Positions 1 to 7,841 of a stretch of 64,000 nt of DNA are shown one piece after another. The notes under the pieces are model-generated. The model ran no database searches. It was given only the letters and a program-made list of their open reading frames with translations, and was not told the origin of the DNA. Within the stretch, counting starts at the first letter, position 1. Every line of letters begins with the position of its first letter. The DNA is from Alteromonadaceae bacterium BrNp21-10 (GTDB taxonomy: Bacteria; Pseudomonadota; Gammaproteobacteria; Enterobacterales; Alteromonadaceae). The stretch covers positions 248,001 to 312,000 of the forward strand of contig JAUHQD010000003.1 of assembly GCA_030418115.1 (NCBI GenBank). The letters are read 5' to 3'. Position numbers and translations under genes: made by a program.

Positions 1-1
1 T

Positions 2-136
2 ATATTAGCCGAAGCCACTCAAGCTTTTATGGTAACGCTTAATCAGTACACTTTGGCCGACTTAATCGCCGATAATAAAGCGCAATTAATTGACATATTA
101 TTGATAGATACAAACCGCCCTGCGCCCCAACAATGA
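2..136 (+). CDS. C-terminal end of an unidentified protein (cut by window edge)
   Basis: An open frame runs in from the left edge and stops with TGA at 134-136, giving about 44 residues that end in NRPAPQQ. The stop overlaps the ATG of the next gene in the ATGA arrangement, which is typical of translational coupling in an operon and supports this being a real coding end. The fragment is too short for me to assign a family. Its residues are mixed polar and hydrophobic with no membrane segment. Confidence 0.6.
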   Translation: MLAEATQAFMVTLNQYTLADLIADNKAQLIDILLIDTNRPAPQQ

Positions 137-774
137 CTAATAAACTCAGCCTAACATTTTGCTTTTTTGTATTGGTGTATTTGCTTAGTTTGCCATTCGA
201 TAATAGTTTTTCGTGGTTACTCAAAATTATACCCATTGGGTTACTGGGTGTTGCTGTTGTTAGCGTTGCCAAAGGGCGGCAAAAGACGATCCTTAGTTGC
301 GCTATAGCCCTTAGTGCTTGTGGTGATGTGCTGTTAGATTTGAATTATTTTATCTATGGTGTGGCAGCATTTTTATTGGCGCAGTTGTGCTATGCCTTAA
401 TGTTCTTTCGCTATCGCGAAGAATTTCAAAAGCGTTGGCTCTGTAGTCTGATACTGGCAATTTACTTCTGCATTATGGCAACATGCTTAATGCCGCATTT
501 AGGCGACTTAAAAATAGCAGTTTTCGCCTACCTACTCGTGATTGCGTTAATGGGGTTCTTGGCTATTCAGTCATCCTTGCCCCTAGGTTGGGCGGTATTA
601 GGCGCTTTAGTGTTTATCCTTTCAGATTCATTGATTGCCGTAGATAAATTCCTGCTGGATATTTCTTGGAATAGCTATTGGGTGATGATCAGCTATTACG
701 GGGCACAATGGATGTTGATCACCGGTTTTTTAAAGGCAGAGCGTGCGCAGGAATTGTTTGGGAATAGGGATTAG
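133..774 (+). CDS. YhhN family membrane protein (lysoplasmalogenase-like)
   Basis: A 213-residue protein made almost entirely of hydrophobic segments, about seven or eight predicted membrane helices. It carries the two acidic signatures of the YhhN/TMEM86 family: CGDVLLDL near residues 63-70 and SDSLIAVDK near 163-171. Family members include lysoplasmalogenases, which cleave the vinyl-ether bond of lysoplasmalogens in the membrane; bacterial homologues are often of unproven substrate. The start ATG overlaps the stop of the upstream partial gene, so the two are probably co-transcribed. Family assignment is solid, the exact reaction is inferred. Confidence 0.82.
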   Translation: MTNKLSLTFCFFVLVYLLSLPFDNSFSWLLKIIPIGLLGVAVVSVAKGRQKTILSCAIALSACGDVLLDLNYFIYGVAAFLLAQLCYALMFFRYREEFQKRWLCSLILAIYFCIMATCLMPHLGDLKIAVFAYLLVIALMGFLAIQSSLPLGWAVLGALVFILSDSLIAVDKFLLDISWNSYWVMISYYGAQWMLITGFLKAERAQELFGNRD

Positions 775-835
775 AAATGGGAGATCTGCTTAATTTGACT
801 CTCCCTCTTTTATTTTGCGCTAACACTAATGTGTT

Positions 836-1711
836 TTAAGCCCACATCACTAATAGGGCGGCAGCGGCGATTAATAGCAGGCCGATAATTTCGTGCTTCT
901 TCACTGGATTCTTCAGCCAGAAGTAGGCAATTAATATGGTAAAAAGTACTTCTATTTGCCCAAGGGTTTTGACGTAAGCCACATGGTGCAAAGCCATAGC
1001 GCTAAACCAGCAAATAGATCCTAAACAGCTGGTTAAACTGGTGGCCAAGGTCAATTTAGCGTTCTGCTTAAGTTGCACAAAGGTATGGTTGTTGTTAACG
1101 GCGATATAGGCCACCAACAAGCTGGTTTGAATGCACAGAACCCACAATAATACCCAAGCGGCACTATGGGGAAAGGGGACATTTAATAGATGACTGGCTT
1201 CACGCACATATAGCGAAGTGAGTGCGAAACAGGTGCCACAGGCTAGGCCGATTAAAATGGTTTTGAAACTCAGCTCACCCTTACGGCCACCGCCACTTAA
1301 TATGAATACCGCGGCTGCGCCGACGAAAATACCCAACCAACCGAATAAACTAAGCTGACTACCAAAAAATAAAGTACCGACTACCCCTGCAACTAACGCC
1401 TCACTTTTGGCTAAACCTGCGCCCACTGCAAAGTTCTTTTGTTTGAATAACACCACCATCAAAGCGGTTGCTGCTATTTGTAGCACCGACGCCAGAACTA
1501 CAATAACAACAAACTTGAAGGTGAACTCAGGAATGGCTTGGGAAGAAAACCCGTAGAGCAATCCCAAGTAAATTAACGCAATAGGTGGGGCGAATAAAAA
1601 GCGCGCTAAGGTAACGCCGGATGTGCTGACATTGCTACTGAGTTTGCTTTGCAAGGCATTACGAAAAGTCTGCATCACTACAGCAATCAGGGTAAAAACA
1701 ATCCAGCTCAT
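836..1711 (-). CDS. EamA/DMT-family transporter
   Basis: A 291-residue inner-membrane protein with about ten hydrophobic helices arranged as two five-helix halves, the layout of the drug/metabolite transporter superfamily (EamA repeats). The second half contains a conserved-looking segment (VAYVKTLGQIEVLFTILIAY) similar to the end of EamA domains, followed by a Lys-rich cytoplasmic turn and a final helix. The substrate cannot be told from sequence; relatives export amino acids, nucleosides or other small metabolites. It stands alone, convergent with the YhhN-family gene upstream of it. Confidence 0.82.
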   Translation of the reverse strand: MSWIVFTLIAVVMQTFRNALQSKLSSNVSTSGVTLARFLFAPPIALIYLGLLYGFSSQAIPEFTFKFVVIVVLASVLQIAATALMVVLFKQKNFAVGAGLAKSEALVAGVVGTLFFGSQLSLFGWLGIFVGAAAVFILSGGGRKGELSFKTILIGLACGTCFALTSLYVREASHLLNVPFPHSAAWVLLWVLCIQTSLLVAYIAVNNNHTFVQLKQNAKLTLATSLTSCLGSICWFSAMALHHVAYVKTLGQIEVLFTILIAYFWLKNPVKKHEIIGLLLIAAAALLVMWA

Positions 1712-1859
1712 TAATAATCCTTCGGGGCATTTGGGTTTGGGATATTTAGCTGGCGGATTGTATAGGATTTCACCGACTGGATGGAGGGGAATTATTAGTT
1801 AGTTTATTATTCTCGTTATAAGTTTAGTGAATGCGGTGCTTATCTAAAACTGAGAGTAA

Positions 1860-2531
1860 TTAAGTATTGCTGGTTAGCTGTAGCTTCGAGTACACACGAT
1901 AACCAGTTGCCAATACCAAGCAAATGCATCCAGGAACTAATAGCGCTTTAAATTTGAAGAGAGAAAATAGGTAGGTACCCAATGTGCCTCCGAGAATAAA
2001 TCCTAGAATGATCAGTAGGAAAAGCACAGCCTTTCTTTTGTCGAAAGCTTCCCCTCGCAACACGGAGCCCAACATGATGCCTAAATCAGTGAATATACCG
2101 GTAAGGTGAGTTGTGCGTATTATTGCTCCGCTGTAGGTTGTTGCTAACGCATTTTGAATACCACATGACATTGATGCTGCGAATTGACCATAAAAAGACC
2201 CATTGGATAATAAATAAAACGCAGTAAATATGAGTAAAGACTCCAGCAGCAATGCAGTATCGTAGTGACGGCCTAACTTTAATGTTCCGCCATGTACTAA
2301 GAAACCCGATAAGCAAGCGCCAATAAAAAAGGCGAACAATATGCCAGCTAAATGCAGGGCCACCCCAAAAGAGCTTTCAACAATACTGGTGCCAAGCAGT
2401 GTTGCTGTTCCTGATACATGTGAGACAGACTGATGTTCAAAACCTAATAGGCCAATGGCATTTATGCAGCCAGCAACTAACGCTAAAACAAAAGCGCCAT
2501 ATTCAATCCATCTGGGTAATTTAGAGATCAA
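1860..2531 (-). CDS. YoaK/DUF1275 family membrane protein
   Basis: A 223-residue protein with about six membrane helices. It has the features of the YoaK/DUF1275 family: an early GCINAIGLL segment, a middle SMSCGIQNAL motif, and the following RTTHLTGIFTDLG motif, in the usual order and spacing. Members are uncharacterised inner-membrane proteins; no enzyme activity is known to me. The length matches the family. Directly upstream on the same strand lies a broken acetyltransferase remnant, so the neighbourhood shows gene decay. Confidence 0.85.
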   Translation of the reverse strand: MISKLPRWIEYGAFVLALVAGCINAIGLLGFEHQSVSHVSGTATLLGTSIVESSFGVALHLAGILFAFFIGACLSGFLVHGGTLKLGRHYDTALLLESLLIFTAFYLLSNGSFYGQFAASMSCGIQNALATTYSGAIIRTTHLTGIFTDLGIMLGSVLRGEAFDKRKAVLFLLIILGFILGGTLGTYLFSLFKFKALLVPGCICLVLATGYRVYSKLQLTSNT

Positions 2532-2540
2532 TACTTATAC

Positions 2541-2645
2541 CTACTCGCGCATAAACTGCATGTGATACTCATAAGTATCTTCGTTGACAATTTTAAACCC
2601 TAATCCTTGTTCCAACATTCTGGAAGTCTTGGAATTAGCATTATT
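2541..2645 (-). pseudogene. Remnant of a GNAT acetyltransferase C-terminus
   Basis: Reading the minus strand gives 34 codons (NNANSKTSRMLEQGLGF and on to HMQFMRE) ending at a TAG at 2541-2543. The pattern N-x-x-S-x-x-x-L-E-x-x-L-G-F is the classic last helix/strand of GNAT N-acetyltransferases. An in-frame TGA at 2646-2648 sits immediately before it and nothing homologous is seen further upstream, so the N-terminal three quarters are gone. I see it as a relic, not a gene. The alternative, a tiny gene, is unlikely because there is no start codon with a ribosome site. Confidence 0.6.
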
Positions 2646-2914
2646 TCAACAAGATGCTCATCTTTCTAAGTGCTAACAGATAATCCCTATCGGATGCTGT
2701 TGCTTGGACAAATTCAAATTTCAACGCTGGTCTCGACTGTATTGATGCTTAATATATCATACGTCGAAAACATAATTATTGTGCCTTAGTTAGGTGAGTT
2801 TTCCATCGTTAAATAAATTTCCGCTATTAGACCTTTGGCTAATAGACATTCCTATACTGGTTACTTACTATTCAGCGTCATTTTTCGAATTCCTCTCTAT
2901 CCTTAACTAATAAC
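2646..2914. other. Non-coding stretch upstream of the esterase gene
   Basis: AT-rich DNA without a convincing reading frame. The only structure I see is a perfect 7-bp inverted repeat, CTATTAG/CTAATAG, at 2824-2845 with an 8-nt spacer. Together with the acetyltransferase remnant before it, this looks like decayed coding DNA followed by the control region of the next gene. Confidence 0.5.
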
Positions 2915-2942
2915 TTGATACCAAGGTATTGTGTTTTATTTA
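2915..2942 (+). promoter_or_regulatory. Candidate sigma-70 promoter of the secreted esterase gene
   Basis: TTGATA at 2915-2920 and TATTTA at 2937-2942 are separated by 16 bp, giving a fair -35/-10 pair. The expected transcription start falls at about 2949, inside the palindrome at 2948-2961. This is a prediction from sequence only. Confidence 0.4.
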
Positions 2943-2947
2943 GATTG

Positions 2948-2961
2948 ATGAACCGGTTCAT
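2948..2961. promoter_or_regulatory. Perfect 14-bp palindrome, LacI/GalR-type operator candidate
   Basis: ATGAACCGGTTCAT is a perfect palindrome with the central CG and the AACCGGTT core favoured by LacI/GalR-family repressors. It lies 80 bp before the esterase start and overlaps the predicted transcription start, where repressor binding would block initiation. No LacI-family gene is in this window, so the regulator must be encoded elsewhere. Confidence 0.6.
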
Positions 2962-3040
2962 AGTATTAAGGTGGATGGGAACAATAACTCGCTTAGCTTT
3001 TGAAAAAATCAGAGATTTTATTTTCTAAGGAAATAACAAC

Positions 3041-4168
3041 ATGAATAGAAAAACAATAACAACATCGTTGTGGGTAATGGCGTTTAGTTTTTTTTGCTCA
3101 TCTGGAGCCGTGGCGCAAGATGCAAATTTTCATATTTACTTGGCTTTTGGTCAGTCGAATATGGAAGGAGTTGGCGCTATTGAAGAAGTGGATCGGGTAA
3201 CGGATCCGAGAGTCAAAGTCTTACAGGATTTTACATGCCCTAACCTTGGCCGCGAATATGGTCAGTGGTATACCGCCGAGCCGCCATTATTTGGTTGCTG
3301 GGGTAATTTAAGTGTGGCCGATTATTTTGCTAAAACCATGGCTAATAGTATGCCAGAAGAAGTGACTATTGGTATTGTGCCCACCGCGATCGGTGGGAGT
3401 GATATTGCTCTTTTCCAAAAATCGGCTCCTATTGGTAAGGGCACCGCTGGGCCAGAAAAAGTGCCTGCGCAATTTGCCGGTGGTTATGCATGGTTGTTGG
3501 ACTTAGCTCAAAAAGCGCAACAACAGGGCGTGATCAAAGGCATTATTTTTCATCAGGGCGAAACCAATACAGCGGATCCTGAGTGGAAGTATAAGGTGCA
3601 AGAAATTGTTACCGATTTACGTACGGATTTAGAATTAGGCGAAGTGCCGTTTTTATCCGGTGAGTTGTTGTATCAAGAATTAGGCGGATGTTGCGGCGTG
3701 CATAATTCAGAAATTGCACAATTGCCGAATATTATTAGCAATGCCCATGTGGTTTCCGCTGATGGTTTAGCAGGCGCAGACGTCGCGCATTTTACTTCTG
3801 CGTCTTATCGCGAGTTTGGTCGCCGTTATGCGAAAATTATGTTGCCATTAGTGGGTGGTGAAATACCTGTGGATAATGGCTGTGGTGAAAAAGAAGGCCA
3901 ACCTATTTGCTGCAATGCTAATGCCGATCCTGATGGAGATGGCGAAGGTACGGAAGATGGAGCACCCTGCCAAGTCGCTGGTGATGAGCCAGAAGCTGAA
4001 ACAGAAACACCGGACACCACGGAAACGCCGCCTGTTACTACTCCACCGGTAACAACCCCCACTGATACTAGTTCTAACAGTTCAGGTGGTGGTAGCTTGC
4101 ATTGGTTGTTAATCAGCTTATTGCTTGGTAGTGGGCTAGCTAGATTATTTAAATCTAAATTCGAATAA
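3041..4168 (+). CDS. Secreted SGNH/CE6-type carbohydrate acetylesterase with GlyGly-CTERM tail
   Basis: A 375-residue exported protein. Residues 1-26 form a signal peptide ending AVA-Q. The catalytic domain matches the sialate O-acetylesterase/acetylxylan esterase (CE6) group of SGNH hydrolases: GQSNMEG with the nucleophile Ser39, a GGS turn near 126, FHQGET near 169-174, and D-x-x-H near 247-250. A short Cys-flanked segment with DPDGDG resembles a calcium-binding loop, followed by a Thr/Pro-rich linker. The end is SGGGS, a hydrophobic helix and a basic tail (KSK), which is the GlyGly-CTERM sorting signal cut by rhombosortase and linked to type II secretion. Probable role: deacetylation of extracellular polysaccharide or glycan; substrate unknown. 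RBS AAGGAAA lies just before the ATG. Confidence 0.83.
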   Translation: MNRKTITTSLWVMAFSFFCSSGAVAQDANFHIYLAFGQSNMEGVGAIEEVDRVTDPRVKVLQDFTCPNLGREYGQWYTAEPPLFGCWGNLSVADYFAKTMANSMPEEVTIGIVPTAIGGSDIALFQKSAPIGKGTAGPEKVPAQFAGGYAWLLDLAQKAQQQGVIKGIIFHQGETNTADPEWKYKVQEIVTDLRTDLELGEVPFLSGELLYQELGGCCGVHNSEIAQLPNIISNAHVVSADGLAGADVAHFTSASYREFGRRYAKIMLPLVGGEIPVDNGCGEKEGQPICCNANADPDGDGEGTEDGAPCQVAGDEPEAETETPDTTETPPVTTPPVTTPTDTSSNSSGGGSLHWLLISLLLGSGLARLFKSKFE

Positions 4169-4195
4169 ACAATTTTTCAAACTATGCCCGCGGCA

Positions 4196-4696
4196 TTACA
4201 GCATTTTAGGTGAGATATACTGCTGTAATGTCGCGCAATGGGTTGCTAGTTTTGACCAAGTTTGCACATCACAATGCATCTGCACATAACCACAAGTTAA
4301 TATGTTATCAATGCTGGCATTGCTTAGCTGATTGCAAAAATCAGTAAAGCCGGGGTTGTGACCGATTATCAGTATCTCAGTAATAGACTCCGGCAATTGC
4401 CGACACCAGTGTAATAAATCCCGACTGCTGAAGGTATAAAGTGCTTCATCTACCTTCCAATGTAAATTCTGCTGTGGCCAATGCTCGTTAATAAGCTCAA
4501 TGGTGGATTGTGCGCGTACTGCGCTGCTGCAATAAATATGTTCGAAGCTTAGCCCTAACGAGGCTAAATGCGCCGCCATGATGCTACAGGAGCGGATCCC
4601 CCGTTGATTCAACGGCCGTTGTTTGTCGCGTATGTTAGCGTTTTGCCAACTGGATTTTCCATGGCGAAGAAGATGAATGGTTTTCAATTTAGTCAT
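4196..4696 (-). CDS. sixA: SixA-like phosphohistidine phosphatase
   Basis: A 166-residue cytoplasmic protein of the histidine phosphatase superfamily. LLRHGKSSW at residues 9-17 supplies the phospho-accepting His of the RHG motif, and IGHNPGFTDF in the C-terminal half supplies the second catalytic His. The single small domain and these motifs are those of SixA. In E. coli SixA removes phosphate from the nitrogen-PTS phosphocarrier NPr, and a full nitrogen PTS (NPr, EIIA-Ntr) is encoded at 17.6-19.2 kb here. It is transcribed after the membrane regulator upstream but with a 38-bp gap. Confidence 0.85.
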   Translation of the reverse strand: MTKLKTIHLLRHGKSSWQNANIRDKQRPLNQRGIRSCSIMAAHLASLGLSFEHIYCSSAVRAQSTIELINEHWPQQNLHWKVDEALYTFSSRDLLHWCRQLPESITEILIIGHNPGFTDFCNQLSNASIDNILTCGYVQMHCDVQTWSKLATHCATLQQYISPKML

Positions 4697-4734
4697 GCCA
4701 ATGAGCTATGCAGGTTAATTAACCATAGCTGCAA

Positions 4735-6885
4735 TTATTCTAGTGTCAGAATGTTAGATTCGGGTATTTCACACTTGGTGTGCAAATCGCCTTGTTGCGG
4801 ATGAAATGACGATGTTTTGATATTGCTATTTTCTCTGGTTAAATAAATTGATTTAGCGCCGCTGGCAAATTCCTTATAGAAAATATCCGACTCGCGGCAT
4901 TCACCGCCAGTGATGTAATAAAGCCCATGATTATCCAGATACAATAGTTTGCTGTTCTTGTCGAAATCATCAGAGATTAACGTCAATGTTTCATCCTCTT
5001 CATGTAATACCCACAGGCCATTTTGGCCGGTGTATTGAAAATAGATATTGTTTTGATGGCTAAGTGCACTGCCGATTGAACCAAAAGTGAGCTGTTTGCG
5101 CTGATCGTTATTGAGGTTAATGCGCCACAAGTTTTGAATAGTGTCGGTCTCTATCAATGCCGTTAGGGTTTGCTGCTCTGCACCTGATTCAGCGTTGAAC
5201 GCCACATTTAATGCAACCGGGAAAATATTGTCAGCTTGGCTCAATAATATTTTTTCAATGTCTTGGCTTAGGTTATACAGCACCAGTTGTGAGCCTGATT
5301 TATATAGCACTTGCTGGTCGTTATTAACCCACAGGATTTTCGTGATTTCAGCCTCTAACGGATTACGGGTTAATTGCCGCTCTGCACCATTTTCCACTAA
5401 CCACAGTTGTATTTGATTACTGCGTACGGAGGCATACACATATTTATCACCCTTGGCTGCGTAGCTAGCGGCATAGTTGAGTTGTTGATTATCGATTAGC
5501 TTCTGCATGTTGCCACTTAACGTATTGGACCAGATTTCTGATCGTAAATGACTTTCGGTGTAATAGATCTTTTGACCATCGGCACTAAAGCGCGGACTAA
5601 AAGCAGCGGTGTTCTTCCCTTGTTGCAAAGGAATGTCGGTTTGCTGACCATCCAAATATAAAATAAACATTTTTTGCTGTGCTGGAGCATGCACTAATAC
5701 GCCGCTGCCATCGGGCACCCAACTAACATCAGCTTGGCTATAAGGTATTGGATAAGTGGCAAAACGTTGTTGGTTTTCATCGACAAAATCAATCTTTAAC
5801 TGTTGTTTGTAACGGCTGGTAATAGCTGTTTTACCATTAACAATGCTAGAGCTAACGGGTAATGGTGCAAAATCTAACGGTTCAACGGGCACTAGCTGTT
5901 GCTCGAAAGGGGAGTAATGGAAGCGGCTAAAGTGCGAGTTATTACCCTGCATTGCCACAAACTCTATGCGCATATTATCTACCCAACCAATACTATTGAG
6001 TTGCCCTTGCCACTGACTCAACAAGTGTTTTTCTATTAATCGCTTATTTTTTAAGTCTAGTGAGAAGACGTGAAAGGTATATAAATAGTTAGGCTTTTCA
6101 TAAAAGTCAGGGGTTAATGCATTTGTTTCAATACGCTGTTGCTCAATGGCCGCAAGATGTTGTCCATCCGGAGACCATGCGTATTTAAACCAAATACCGT
6201 TGCTATGGGCAATACTCCAATTTGAGCCTTTTTGATCTCCCACTATTAATTGGCTTTGCTGTGTTCCACTTGGGTTTGTCGAGTTGTTGTTTTTAACATA
6301 GGCGACATGCTGGTTATCCGGATGGGGGACGGCATTTTGTTCGTGGCCGATATCTGCGGTGTAGCTGTTAACGCTACTAAACAGCATTTTATGCTGTTTT
6401 TTAATTGACAAATGTTGCGGTGAATTTAGCTGTGTAACTAGGGCATAAATCATTACAGCAACAATAGCGCTAGTACTCACCAACCAGCGCATTTTAATCT
6501 TGGATAGTGGCCCGATACGTTGCGTGATTTGCATACCACGAGTTGGATTGTTATCAGTGAGAAAAACTGGGCGTATTGTGAGTTGATAGCCCTTCTTAGA
6601 AAAATTTTCGATGACGTCTTTATCGGTAAAAATGTCTGCAAAAGTAGTGCGTAAGCTATTAATACTTTTTTGCACGGAGCCGTGATTAACCACTCTACCG
6701 GCCCATAAATTTTCAATAAGCTCATCATTACTGATAACGCGATCATAGTGTTGGGCTAAGTACAGTAAAACAGACATGACTTTAGGCTGGAGCTTGATCG
6801 TCTCGCCATCCACTTCCATTTGGTTGTGGGATGGTGAAATCAATACATTCTCTAATGTGAAACTATCTTCGCTATGAGTGTTCAT
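4735..6885 (-). CDS. CadC/ToxR-like membrane transcription regulator with periplasmic propeller
   Basis: A 716-residue protein in three parts. Residues about 10-105 form an OmpR/CadC-type winged helix (QPKVMSVLLYLAQ, then LIENLWAGRVV and a FSKKGYQL wing). Residues about 133-152 are a single membrane helix. The rest, about 550 residues, is periplasmic and contains repeated WSPDGQHLA / FSADGQKIYY-type segments, the TolB/PD40 beta-propeller blade motif. The architecture is a one-component sensor that binds DNA while sensing in the periplasm. It is divergent from the small secreted protein at 7187, a likely target. The signal is unknown. Confidence 0.85.
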   Translation of the reverse strand: MNTHSEDSFTLENVLISPSHNQMEVDGETIKLQPKVMSVLLYLAQHYDRVISNDELIENLWAGRVVNHGSVQKSINSLRTTFADIFTDKDVIENFSKKGYQLTIRPVFLTDNNPTRGMQITQRIGPLSKIKMRWLVSTSAIVAVMIYALVTQLNSPQHLSIKKQHKMLFSSVNSYTADIGHEQNAVPHPDNQHVAYVKNNNSTNPSGTQQSQLIVGDQKGSNWSIAHSNGIWFKYAWSPDGQHLAAIEQQRIETNALTPDFYEKPNYLYTFHVFSLDLKNKRLIEKHLLSQWQGQLNSIGWVDNMRIEFVAMQGNNSHFSRFHYSPFEQQLVPVEPLDFAPLPVSSSIVNGKTAITSRYKQQLKIDFVDENQQRFATYPIPYSQADVSWVPDGSGVLVHAPAQQKMFILYLDGQQTDIPLQQGKNTAAFSPRFSADGQKIYYTESHLRSEIWSNTLSGNMQKLIDNQQLNYAASYAAKGDKYVYASVRSNQIQLWLVENGAERQLTRNPLEAEITKILWVNNDQQVLYKSGSQLVLYNLSQDIEKILLSQADNIFPVALNVAFNAESGAEQQTLTALIETDTIQNLWRINLNNDQRKQLTFGSIGSALSHQNNIYFQYTGQNGLWVLHEEDETLTLISDDFDKNSKLLYLDNHGLYYITGGECRESDIFYKEFASGAKSIYLTRENSNIKTSSFHPQQGDLHTKCEIPESNILTLE

Positions 6886-7186
6886 TTTTATTTGAAACCT
6901 TAAGCACGAATGATCCGCCTTTTGCTTTTAAACCAATACTATACCAATTAACTCTGAACTTAATTTTGCAATAAAGCCATCAATGATTGCAAACAAATAC
7001 CGTTTTAAAAATAATTGTAACTTATTGAATTAAAATGAATTTTATAATGGTATGTAAATGGTAAGTTAGAGGTTTGCAGACGGTCAAATAATAATCCAAT
7101 GGCTAATATATATTTACTCCATGCCAACAACATTGAATTGGCAGATTAAGATATTCAATAGTGTTTTTAATTATTAAGGAACCATC
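6886..7186. promoter_or_regulatory. Divergent intergenic region between regulator and small secreted protein
   Basis: Very AT-rich region that must hold the promoters of both divergent genes. A TATAAT at 7043-7048 faces the secreted-protein gene but has no well spaced -35. No terminator or small gene is seen. Being next to a CadC-like regulator, it is the first place to look for that regulator's binding site. Confidence 0.45.
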
Positions 7187-7747
7187 ATGAAAAAATTAGT
7201 GTTAGCACCAGTGTTTATTATTGCTTGCTTGTCTCACTCTGTTTTGGCGGCGACTGAAGCCAAAGAGATTTATTTAAATAAGGATCTTGGCTTCAATATC
7301 GAAGGCTATAAGTATGATCAAAAAGCATTACCTTGCGATGTTGATACATTTTTAGTGGAAGATATTGTTGCGCGCGGCGAGCAAGAAAATTTGAAAATTA
7401 CCACGGTGGGGACTGGTGATTCGATTCCTAATAGCGGCGCCCCTATTTTAGCAATTGAAATAACCGCATTAGCATTAGGTAAGGACAAATTTAATTTTGG
7501 AGTTAGATCCGACAAGAAGCTACCGGCCATTAAGGTGACTGCTGGCTTAATTACCGGTGATAAAGAAAGTGACACCATACTTGCCAAACATAGTTGCGCG
7601 ATTATGACCTTGCAGGATATTTCTCCAGCCACTTCCAATATACTGGATCTTGGTACTTACGGGGTGTCGGTGTGTGATGCTACGCGTAAATGTTTAAAAG
7701 ACTTAAGCAAAGATATCGTGCAGTGGGTTGGTCCACTAGTTCAATAA
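7187..7747 (+). CDS. Small secreted protein of unknown function
   Basis: A 186-residue protein with a clear signal peptide (MKKLVL to VLAA, about 22 residues), so the mature protein is periplasmic or secreted. Four cysteines remain after cleavage (ALPCD, KHSCA, VSVCD and RKC), enough for two disulfides. I do not recognise a family. AAGGA lies at good distance before the ATG and a strong terminator follows, so it is a single-gene unit. It is divergent from the CadC-like sensor and may be its target or its periplasmic partner. Confidence 0.75.
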   Translation: MKKLVLAPVFIIACLSHSVLAATEAKEIYLNKDLGFNIEGYKYDQKALPCDVDTFLVEDIVARGEQENLKITTVGTGDSIPNSGAPILAIEITALALGKDKFNFGVRSDKKLPAIKVTAGLITGDKESDTILAKHSCAIMTLQDISPATSNILDLGTYGVSVCDATRKCLKDLSKDIVQWVGPLVQ

Positions 7748-7761
7748 GCATTCAGATATTA

Positions 7762-7800
7762 AAAAAGGCCATTTGTTAAGCAAATGGCCTTTTTTGTTTT
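7762..7800. terminator. Bidirectional intrinsic terminator
   Basis: Stem of AAAAAAGGCCATTTG paired with its complement around a TTAAG loop, followed by a T tract on both strands. It serves the secreted-protein gene on the plus strand and the GntP-type permease on the minus strand. Confidence 0.9.
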
Positions 7801-7841
7801 CTAAGCTTTAGCAACTTTAGAAGCGTTAATATTGACTCCTG

